DNA of 64,000 bases, from assembly GCF_900182745.1 (NCBI RefSeq), contig NZ_FXTY01000003.1, forward strand, positions 124,001-188,000, written 5' to 3'. Below are positions 18,160 through 24,386 of the stretch, in pieces. The number at the start of each line of letters is the position of its first letter. The first letter of the stretch is position 1. The DNA is from Shimia sagamensis (lineage in GTDB: Bacteria; Pseudomonadota; Alphaproteobacteria; Rhodobacterales; Rhodobacteraceae). Below the pieces are notes generated by a model. It ran no database searches and was not told the origin of the DNA. It saw only the letters and a program-made list of their open reading frames with translations. A program made the translations under genes and the position numbers.

Positions 18160-18188
18160 CGTATAGAGCGCATAAGTCAGGCACGCAA
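18160..18188 (-). promoter_or_regulatory. Candidate sigma-70-type promoter of rpmI-rplT
   Basis: On the minus strand TTGCGT (18183-18188) and TATACG (18160-18165) are separated by 17 bases, ending 76 bases before the rpmI ATG. Spacing and -35 fit a housekeeping promoter; the -10 box is a partial match. Confidence 0.4.
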
Positions 18189-18217
18189 GGCCTAATCGAC
18201 TCATTTTAGTGGTGTCT

Positions 18218-18442
18218 CTAGTCGATAATGGTGGCGATCACCCGGATCACCACATTAGGCAAATCCGCCACGCTATAACGCGCCGGATGTAGGATGATCA
18301 CCATCGCGATCACCGCAGCAGAGAGGACAAAGGCCCCCATTGCGGTGCGCGGCATGCGGTTGTCAGCATAAGCAGCCAGCATGGCCGGAATGGAGAAAAG
18401 CCCCACAACCAGTCCAATGGTGATCAGATAGTCCGTTGCCAT
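18218..18442 (-). CDS. Small two-helix membrane protein
   Basis: The 74-residue protein has two hydrophobic segments, near residues 6-24 and 33-51, separated by a short loop with DNRMPR, and a mostly non-charged C-terminal tail. It lies 40 bases after pyk on the same strand and is probably co-transcribed with it. I recognise no characterised family. The consistent ORF length and position after pyk support a real gene. Confidence 0.65.
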   Translation of the reverse strand: MATDYLITIGLVVGLFSIPAMLAAYADNRMPRTAMGAFVLSAAVIAMVIILHPARYSVADLPNVVIRVIATIID

Positions 18443-18482
18443 GCCTGCCTTTGGCCCTTCTTGGGGATGCCCTTGGCTGACG

Positions 18483-19928
18483 CTACTCTGACTCGAGGTT
18501 GAAAATCAAACGCTCGTCACAGGGGGACACCCGCAGAATGTTGGTGGTGCCTGGCACGTTGAACGGCAGGCCCGCGGTCACAACAATCTGATCCTGCTCC
18601 TCCGCATAGCCAAGGTCACGCGCTGCACGGGCCGCGGCAACAACAGCCATTTTAAAGCGGCTGACGTTGGAGGTGATCACACAGTTTGTGCCCCAGCTCA
18701 GCGCGAGGCGACGCGCGGTGCCACGCAAGGAGGTCATCGCGATGATTGGCACGCGAGGGCGTTCTCGTGCAATCAACAACGCCGTTGTGCCGGATTGGCT
18801 GAAGCAACAGATTGCGGACACTTGTGTGGTCTCCGCAATTTCACGGGCGGCGGCAACAATCGCGTCTGCAACACCAGAGCGCGGCAGCGTGCGGCTCGCC
18901 TCAATGATCTCGCGATAAGTTGGATCGTTTTCCACCTCAATTGCGACGTTGTTCATGGTGGTCACGGCTTCAATCGGGAAGCTGCCTGCCGCTGATTCCG
19001 CCGACAACATGATCGCGTCGGAGCCTTCATAAATCGCAGTTGCAACATCAGAGACCTCGGCGCGGGTTGGCATTGGGCTGTCAATCATGCTTTCAAGCAT
19101 TTGAGTTGCCACAATCACGGGCTTCGCCACATTACGGCATTTCCGGACAAGGCGTTTTTGAATTGGGGGCACAGCGCTAACCGGCAACTCCACGCCAAGA
19201 TCGCCGCGGGCCACCATAATGCCGTCAGAGGCCGCGAGAATTTCATCGAAAGCTTCCACTGCTGCGGGCTTTTCGATCTTGGAAATCAACGCTGCGCGGC
19301 CTTGGGCCAATTCACGGGCTTCCTGAACATCTTCTGGCCGCTGCACAAACGACAGCGCGAGCCAGTCCACACCCAGTCCGCAGACAAACTCCAAATCATC
19401 CCGGTCTTTTGCGGACAGCGCCGCCAACGGCAATACAACGTCTGGAACGTTCACACCTTTACGGTTTGAAATTGTGCCGCCGGTTGTGACCACGCAGTTG
19501 GCAAAGTCAGCACCACAACTCTCCACCTTCAGGCGGATTTTGCCGTCATTCACCAGCAAGTTTGAGCCATCTTTGAGGGCGGCAAAAATCTCGGAATGTG
19601 GCAGGCACACACGATTTACGTCGCCTTCAGCCGGGTTTAGGTCGAGACGAAATTTGGCTCCATCAACCAATTCTTCTTCACCATTGGCAAACACACCAAC
19701 GCGCAATTTTGGGCCTTGCAGATCCGCCAGAATGGCAATCGGGCTTTGCAAGTCTTTCTCTACCTGGCGGATGATCCGGTGTTTTTCTCGGATCTCGTCA
19801 TGGCTGCCGTGGCTCATGTTCAGACGGAACACATCGGCGCCAGCTTCGTGCAGGCTGCGGATCATGTCGTAGGTTTCGGAAGCTGGGCCCAATGTGGCCA
19901 CGATTTTCACGTTTCTCAGTCGTCTCAT
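18483..19928 (-). CDS. pyk: Pyruvate kinase
   Basis: The 481-residue protein matches pyruvate kinase, which converts phosphoenolpyruvate and ADP to pyruvate and ATP. It has RRLRNVKIVATLGPAS at the N-terminus, FRLNMSHGSHDEI, the active-site ISKIEKPAAVEAFDEIL and ARGDLGVELP blocks, then the C-terminal effector domain. The ATG at 19928 was chosen because it fits the family N-terminus; upstream in-frame residues do not. A TGTTAACGCTAACA dyad 77 bases upstream suggests control by a LacI-type central-carbon regulator. A small membrane protein gene follows on the same strand. Confidence 0.97.
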   Translation of the reverse strand: MRRLRNVKIVATLGPASETYDMIRSLHEAGADVFRLNMSHGSHDEIREKHRIIRQVEKDLQSPIAILADLQGPKLRVGVFANGEEELVDGAKFRLDLNPAEGDVNRVCLPHSEIFAALKDGSNLLVNDGKIRLKVESCGADFANCVVTTGGTISNRKGVNVPDVVLPLAALSAKDRDDLEFVCGLGVDWLALSFVQRPEDVQEARELAQGRAALISKIEKPAAVEAFDEILAASDGIMVARGDLGVELPVSAVPPIQKRLVRKCRNVAKPVIVATQMLESMIDSPMPTRAEVSDVATAIYEGSDAIMLSAESAAGSFPIEAVTTMNNVAIEVENDPTYREIIEASRTLPRSGVADAIVAAAREIAETTQVSAICCFSQSGTTALLIARERPRVPIIAMTSLRGTARRLALSWGTNCVITSNVSRFKMAVVAAARAARDLGYAEEQDQIVVTAGLPFNVPGTTNILRVSPCDERLIFNLESE

Positions 19929-20005
19929 GATCCGTCTTTCTTTGCCTTTGCTCGTCTGGCTATCCGGTAAATGACCCGGTGGCACCTTGCGTGTCACCTG
20001 CTACA

Positions 20006-20019
20006 TGTTAACGCTAACA
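20006..20019. promoter_or_regulatory. LacI-type operator-like dyad TGTTA-ACGC-TAACA upstream of pyk
   Basis: A 5+5 perfect inverted repeat around a central CG matches the TGTTA-R-CG-Y-TAACA pattern of LacI/GalR-family operators. It lies 77 bases upstream of the pyk start and 75 bases upstream of the divergent N-formylglutamate amidohydrolase gene. LacI-type global carbon regulators such as CceR are known in Rhodobacter; that this site belongs to such a protein is inference. Confidence 0.5.
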
Positions 20020-20094
20020 AATACAAGGCGAACCTTGTGCATTCCATTTGCGGCACAACTGACCTAAGTCTGATCAGAAAGCAATGACAGGCCC

Positions 20095-20838
20095 ATGACA
20101 TATACTCCGTTTTCGATCTATGGCGCAGAGCGCCGCTCCCGCTGGCTCATCACCTGTGACCATGCCTCCAATTATGTACCCGACGATATCAGTGGCGGCG
20201 ATCTGGGGCTCGACCCGTCAGACATGCAGCGCCACATCGCTTATGACGTTGGTGCGCGTGGCACATCTCTGCGATTAGGCGAGCTTCTGGATGCGCCCGT
20301 GATTTGCGCCAACTGGTCCCGCCTCTGCATCGACCCAAACCGGGGCGCAGACGACCCGACGCTGGTCATGCGGCTCTATGATGGCACGATCATTCCGGGC
20401 AACCGGGACGTGGGCGACGCGGAAATCGAACGTCGTAAGCTGGCACATTACCAACCGTACCACGCCGCGTTGGAAAGCCTCGCGGTGGACCGCAAAGATG
20501 TGGTGATCATCGCCATGCACAGCTTTTCGCCCAAACTTAACGGCCGCGCGCCGCGCCCTTGGGAAGTTGGTATCCTACATGCCCCACAAGAAGATCGCTT
20601 TGGGAAGGCGTTGATAGCGAAGCTGGAACAGGAGCCAGATCTGACGGTTGGCGACAACGAGCCGTATGACGGCTATTTGCCCGGGGACAGCATTGACCAA
20701 CACGCTCTAAGATCCGGCCGATTGAACGCGCTGATTGAGTTGCGCAGCGACGAAATCGACACTCCAGAAACGCAAAATGCCTGGGCGGAACGATTGGCGC
20801 CGATTCTTCAAGACACATTAGTGAAAAATGACCTTTGA
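20095..20838 (+). CDS. N-formylglutamate amidohydrolase family protein
   Basis: The 247-residue protein has the FGase family core. LITCDHASNYVPDD carries probable zinc-binding Asp/His residues. The segments HIAYDVGARGTSLRLGELL, NRGADDPTLVMRLYDG and VVIIAMHSFSP follow, and the C-terminal LIELRSDEI block closes the fold. Classic members hydrolyse N-formyl-L-glutamate to formate and glutamate in histidine degradation; no hut genes are nearby, so the substrate may differ. The gene is divergent from pyk and its stop lies inside an AT-rich hairpin. Confidence 0.88.
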   Translation: MTYTPFSIYGAERRSRWLITCDHASNYVPDDISGGDLGLDPSDMQRHIAYDVGARGTSLRLGELLDAPVICANWSRLCIDPNRGADDPTLVMRLYDGTIIPGNRDVGDAEIERRKLAHYQPYHAALESLAVDRKDVVIIAMHSFSPKLNGRAPRPWEVGILHAPQEDRFGKALIAKLEQEPDLTVGDNEPYDGYLPGDSIDQHALRSGRLNALIELRSDEIDTPETQNAWAERLAPILQDTLVKNDL

Positions 20839-20847
20839 GTCATTTTT
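20824..20847 (+). terminator. AT-rich hairpin overlapping the amidohydrolase stop, possible weak terminator
   Basis: AAAAATGAC and GTCATTTTT form a perfect 9-bp stem around a CTTTGA loop that contains the TGA stop codon. The stem is mostly A-T and its 3' arm ends in five T residues, so it may act as a weak terminator. Confidence 0.4.
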
Positions 20848-20884
20848 CCGCGTGATTTCTTGGAGATGGCGCTAGTATGACGCG

Positions 20885-20912
20885 TTCCCACTGCCCATAT
20901 ATGCAGTGGGAA
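20885..20912 (+). repeat. Strong hairpin in the leader of the DUF6868-like gene
   Basis: TTCCCACTGC and GCAGTGGGAA form a perfect 10-bp stem with an 8-base loop (CCATATAT), ending 25 bases before the ATG at 20938. It is followed by AAAA rather than T residues, so it is not a plus-strand terminator. On the minus strand it would be followed by an interrupted sequence. A leader structure or a protein-binding dyad is possible. Confidence 0.6.
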
Positions 20913-20937
20913 AAACAACAGCTGAAAGGAGGCTGAC

Positions 20938-21177
20938 ATGACCCAAGCAGCCCTTACTGCCTTCTTTGGATGGATGGCCGTCCTTCACATTGGAGTTCTG
21001 CTCTTTGCAACTTGCATGATATTCGGTCTACGCGGCTGGATCACTGATGTGCACGCAAAGCTTACCGGTGTTGAAAAAGACACTTTGGCGCCGCTCTATT
21101 TCCAGTGGCTTGGCACCTACAAGCTGTTGATCTTTGTGTTCGCGCTGGTTCCGTGGCTCGCTCTCACGATCATGTGA
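20938..21177 (+). CDS. DUF6868-like small membrane protein
   Basis: The 79-residue protein has two hydrophobic segments, near residues 8-32 and 57-77, with a short polar middle (DVHAKLTGVEKDTLAPLYFQWLG). This matches a small inner-membrane family (DUF6868) common in marine bacteria, whose function is unknown. AAAGGAGG lies 5 bases before the ATG, a near-perfect ribosome site. A strong hairpin occupies the leader. The DUF1244 gene follows 66 bases downstream on the same strand. Confidence 0.78.
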   Translation: MTQAALTAFFGWMAVLHIGVLLFATCMIFGLRGWITDVHAKLTGVEKDTLAPLYFQWLGTYKLLIFVFALVPWLALTIM

Positions 21178-21243
21178 CGCGCTTGCTCAACGCCCCTCCG
21201 GTTGCTACCCATTGCCCAAAGCAATTGCTCCCGGAGGACAGCC

Positions 21244-21561
21244 ATGGATAAGCAAACTCAGATCGAACTCGAAGCGGCCGCCTTTCGCACCCTGCGCGAG
21301 CACCTGATGGAAAAGCGCACGGATGTGCAAAACATCGACATGATGAATCTCGCAGGGTTCTGTCGCAATTGCCTGTCCCGCTGGTATCAGGAAGCGGCCA
21401 ATGAACGCGGTATCGAGATGGACAAAAACGAGGCACGCGAGATCTACTATGGCATGACCATGGACGAGTGGAAGGCCAACTATCAAACGGACGCCAGCCC
21501 AGAAAAACAAAAAGACTTTGAAAAGGCTTTTGCGGAAAACGTCGGAGCAGACAAAAGCTGA
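21244..21561 (+). CDS. DUF1244 domain-containing protein
   Basis: The 105-residue protein is a complete DUF1244 member: an acidic helical N-terminus, LREHLMEKRTDVQNIDMMNLAGFCRNCLSRWY in the middle, and YYGMTMDEWKANYQ near the end. The conserved Cys pair in FCRNCL and the downstream acidic residues are family hallmarks; a biochemical function is not known to me. GGAGGA precedes the ATG at 21244, which is preferred to an upstream in-frame start. An intrinsic terminator follows. Confidence 0.88.
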   Translation: MDKQTQIELEAAAFRTLREHLMEKRTDVQNIDMMNLAGFCRNCLSRWYQEAANERGIEMDKNEAREIYYGMTMDEWKANYQTDASPEKQKDFEKAFAENVGADKS

Positions 21562-21589
21562 GTGCAAATCCGCTAGAATCAAAGAACCA

Positions 21590-21613
21590 AAGGTCGCTTC
21601 GGCGGCCTTTTTT
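21590..21613 (+). terminator. Intrinsic terminator after the DUF1244 gene
   Basis: AAGGTCGC / GCGGCCTT forms an 8-bp stem with one G-T pair and a TTCG tetraloop, followed directly by a T run. It lies 28 bases after the stop codon. Confidence 0.85.
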
Positions 21614-21711
21614 GTTGCGCCAGAAACGAGCACATCCACGCCCCAATCCCGCCAAACTTGGTTAATAACATCCTATCAAAGCCGTTAGAGTTTTGTGTGA
21701 GGATAAGAGCA

Positions 21712-22713
21712 ATGTTGGCCCTTTTGGCATTAACCGCGATTTTTGGCGTCGGCATGGTGGCCGACGTGTTGAATGATTTTGACGAGCCAGACCTGGGCGC
21801 CAGTGTGCCCGATGATGCGGATGTTGAGGCCGAGGAGGGTGAGGTCACACCAAAACAACTGCTCGACGTATCCGAAGCGGTTACCCTCTCCGATGGTAAT
21901 GACACATTTGAAGGTGATGACGGCAGCGACACGGTGACCGGTGGCGCTGGTGACGATTACCTGCGCGGCAACAATGGCGAAGACTGGCTTCATGGCGCTG
22001 AAGGCAACGACACACTGCACGGTGGAGCAAGTGGTGACGGCATCAGTGGCGGCGAGGGCGCGGACTATATCCTTGGCGGTGCGGGTGAAGACACTGTCTC
22101 TGGTGGTAGCGGCGATGACACCATTGCCATGGGCGATGGCAACGACCTTTATGACGCCACCCTTGTCGAAGAACTGGGTCTAGAAGGTCTTGGTTTTGAA
22201 AATGGCGGCAATGATCTGGTGCGCGGCGGCACCGGGAATGACGTGCTGCGCGATTATGAGGGTGCCGACACATTGTTGGGCGGCACAGGCAACGACACTT
22301 TGAATGGCAGCCACCCGACCTTAGACGACGTATCGGCTGATATGCTCGGCGGCGGCTTTGGTGACGATGTGCTTGTGGGAGACAACGGTGATACGCTTGA
22401 GGGAGGTGAAGGTGTCGATGAGTTCACCATTGCTTTCGAGTTTGATGACAATCGTGAAGAGGTGGTTATTGCCGATCTCGATGCTGCGACGGAAACCGTG
22501 ACCTTTTCTGCCAGTGACTTTGGCAATGATGCCGTAATGGAATGGGAAGCCAGTTATGATCCCGACACTCAATCCATCACCATTTTATTGTCCGGCTCTC
22601 ATACAGTTGACGGATCGGTTGTGACGCTTGATCAAGAGCCTGCAGTGATCCTGGAGAACATGACCGCGGACGATGTGGATCTTCTAAAAGTGACCCTAGA
22701 CTACGCGGCATAA
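21712..22713 (+). CDS. Membrane-anchored RTX calcium-binding repeat protein
   Basis: The 333-residue protein begins with a single hydrophobic segment (LLALTAIFGVGMVADVL) and an acidic linker. From residue 60 to about 220 it has roughly a dozen RTX nonapeptide units of the GGxGxDxLx type (for example GGAGDDYL, EGNDTLHGG, TGNDTLNGS), which bind calcium in a parallel beta-roll. The C-terminal 110 residues are acidic and lack repeats. The ATG at 21712 has GAGGA nine bases upstream. RTX proteins usually leave by type I secretion, but no secretion genes are adjacent and the N-terminal segment suggests membrane attachment. Function unknown. Confidence 0.87.
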   Translation: MLALLALTAIFGVGMVADVLNDFDEPDLGASVPDDADVEAEEGEVTPKQLLDVSEAVTLSDGNDTFEGDDGSDTVTGGAGDDYLRGNNGEDWLHGAEGNDTLHGGASGDGISGGEGADYILGGAGEDTVSGGSGDDTIAMGDGNDLYDATLVEELGLEGLGFENGGNDLVRGGTGNDVLRDYEGADTLLGGTGNDTLNGSHPTLDDVSADMLGGGFGDDVLVGDNGDTLEGGEGVDEFTIAFEFDDNREEVVIADLDAATETVTFSASDFGNDAVMEWEASYDPDTQSITILLSGSHTVDGSVVTLDQEPAVILENMTADDVDLLKVTLDYAA

Positions 22714-22729
22714 CGGGAGCGGGCGTCTC

Positions 22730-23497
22730 TCAGCGGTTCAACTCATGTTCATAGCGCTGTTTGGCAACGGCCTCATTCTGTGCCGACTTTCGGAAGTCGG
22801 TCAGCGCTGTTTCCACATAATCCAAATGCACTTTAACCGCTTTGCGGGAGCCCTCTGCGTCCCGCGCCTGCAACGCTGTATTGATGTCGCGGTGTTGTTC
22901 CAACAGTTCACTACGGGTGGTGCGCTGTTTAAACATGATCATGCGGTTGTAAAACACACCTTCGCGCAACAGCTGATACATCGATCGCATCATATGCAAC
23001 ATGATCACATTGTGACTCGCCTCAATAATGGCGAGGTGAAAATCCGCATCCAGCTGCGCCTCATCGTTCGGGTTGCGCTTGGGATGCACCGCCTCCATCT
23101 TGTCAAAAACCGCTTGGATCACTTGCAAATCCGTGTCGCTCGCAAAGGTTGCCGCGCGCTCGGCAGCCAAACCCTCCATGTCACGGCGAAACGCAATATA
23201 ATCAAACACCGCCTCGTCATGGGCGGAAAACAACTGCACCAGCGAGTCAGAAAAGGCGCTGCCAAGAACGTCTGCCACAAAAATTCCGGCACCGGCCTTC
23301 GGTGTCAGCAGACCTTTGTCCTGCAAGTTGGCAATTGCCTCCCGCAAACTGGGCCGGGACACTCCCAGTCGTTCACTCAATTCGCGCTCCGCAGGCAGCC
23401 GCTCGCCAGGGCGTAAAATGCCGCGCAAAATCAACAACTCGATTTGGCGCATCACCGAGATAGAAAGTTTTTCCGGCTGTACTTTTTGAAATGGCAT
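22730..23497 (-). CDS. GntR-family regulator with FCD domain (PdhR/LldR-like)
   Basis: The 255-residue protein has an N-terminal GntR winged helix (LILRGILRPGERLPAERELSERLGVSRPSLREA) and an all-helical FCD effector domain with the metal/ligand-binding pattern D...H (DADFHLAIIEASHN) and a later HRDI/H motif. This is the FadR/PdhR/LldR subgroup, whose members sense carboxylic acids such as pyruvate or lactate. The ATG at 23497 was chosen because MPFQKVQPEKLS matches the family N-terminus. A TGGTCA-N7-TGACCA dyad lies 20 bases upstream and suggests autoregulation. No obvious target operon is adjacent. Confidence 0.92.
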   Translation of the reverse strand: MPFQKVQPEKLSISVMRQIELLILRGILRPGERLPAERELSERLGVSRPSLREAIANLQDKGLLTPKAGAGIFVADVLGSAFSDSLVQLFSAHDEAVFDYIAFRRDMEGLAAERAATFASDTDLQVIQAVFDKMEAVHPKRNPNDEAQLDADFHLAIIEASHNVIMLHMMRSMYQLLREGVFYNRMIMFKQRTTRSELLEQHRDINTALQARDAEGSRKAVKVHLDYVETALTDFRKSAQNEAVAKQRYEHELNR

Positions 23498-23517
23498 AGA
23501 GGCTGGCCCTGCGTAAC

Positions 23518-23536
23518 TGGTCACATAATTTGACCA
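23518..23536. promoter_or_regulatory. Dyad TGGTCA-N7-TGACCA, candidate GntR/FCD operator
   Basis: A perfect 6+6 inverted repeat lies 20 bases upstream of the GntR/FCD gene start. FadR-subfamily proteins recognise TGGT...ACCA half-sites, so this is a good candidate autoregulatory operator. Spacing is wider than the usual 3 to 4 bases, which leaves some doubt. Confidence 0.55.
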
Positions 23537-23604
23537 CGCGGTGTCCCAACGTGCAAGCCCTCGCAATGCAATCTAAGTTGGACTGTTCGATTTGCGCCTT
23601 TGGA

Positions 23605-24063
23605 TTACACCAGCGTCTTGGCCATAAAAAGTGAGGCAGGGCTCTCCCTATAATCACCAAATGGGCCACAATCGACATAGCCATGTGCCCGATACAAGCT
23701 GTGCGCCTGATGTAGGCTATCGCCGGTTTCCAGCTTCAGGACGGAAATGCCATGGGTCCGCACCTCTGCCTCAATGGCTTGCATCAACTTATGAGCAATG
23801 CCTTTGCCACGCGCGTCGGGATGCACAAACATCGATTTGATTTCGGCATAATCACCTTTAAAGGCCAGCGCCACACATCCCAGAGAGGTGTTTTCTTCTT
23901 TGGCCACAAAAAACCGCACATTGGGCTCACAGAGATCGTCAATCGACAAGAAATGATTGTCTTCTTCACTGAACAAAGCCTGCATCAAGGCATGGCTGGC
24001 TCGCAAAAGTGCAGTAGCCTGTGCGTCCCGTGGATTTCCTGGCGCGACTCTAATGGTGCTCAT
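23605..24063 (-). CDS. GNAT-family N-acetyltransferase
   Basis: The 152-residue protein has the GNAT fold signature: an N-terminal RASHALMQALFSEED region, SLGCVALAFKGDYAEIKSMFV, then the acetyl-CoA motif PDARGKGIAHKLMQAIEAE, and a C-terminal SLYRAHGYVDCG block. This arrangement resembles small-molecule GNATs of the PhnO/YsnE type. AAAGGAGG precedes the ATG at 24063; a longer in-frame reading adds 13 unconserved residues. It is transcribed leftward just ahead of the GntR gene, 107 bases away. Substrate unknown. Confidence 0.88.
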   Translation of the reverse strand: MSTIRVAPGNPRDAQATALLRASHALMQALFSEEDNHFLSIDDLCEPNVRFFVAKEENTSLGCVALAFKGDYAEIKSMFVHPDARGKGIAHKLMQAIEAEVRTHGISVLKLETGDSLHQAHSLYRAHGYVDCGPFGDYRESPASLFMAKTLV

Positions 24064-24386
24064 GACGTCCTCCTTTCTTTCCTTCTGCAAAAGATGTGTC
24101 ATTCCAACCTAGGTCTGTCCAGCCGCCAGAGCGCAGATGCAAAAATGTTGTGAAAAAGAGTGGAGGTGGTGCTTAAGAAAAAGGCAGCTGCCGGTTTTGG
24201 GGTCTTGAATGTCTGCAAGTTCTCAAGGGCACAGAGCCGCCGTGCGTCCTTTGTTTGGCTCGAATTCGCCAATATCTTGTGGATAACTCTGCGCCAAATG
24301 GCACATCCTGTGGTTTGTCGTTGACTCACCACAAGTGGGCTTTGCAGAGTCTCTAAATCAGAAGGAATCACAGGACCACCCGCACT
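24064..24386. other. 323-base intergenic region upstream of smc
   Basis: This is the shared upstream region of the leftward GNAT gene and rightward smc. An antisense open frame of 90 codons crosses it but has no ribosome site or recognisable domain, so I do not call it. It contains one perfect DnaA-box sequence, TGTGGATAA at 24278-24286, which could be chance. No structured RNA was recognised. Confidence 0.5.

Noticed and set aside
18084-18217. L20-type leader or pseudoknot before rpmI-rplT
   Set aside because: No paired structure resembling the known L20 autoregulatory leader could be found, and infC is not adjacent.
24278-24286. Perfect DnaA-box sequence upstream of smc
   Set aside because: A single 9-base match is expected by chance about once in 130 kb counting both strands. 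No cluster of boxes, AT-rich unwinding element or dnaA gene is near, so an origin is not supported.
24099-24371. 90-codon minus-strand frame upstream of smc
   Set aside because: No ribosome site, no recognisable domain and a composition unlike the neighbouring genes.
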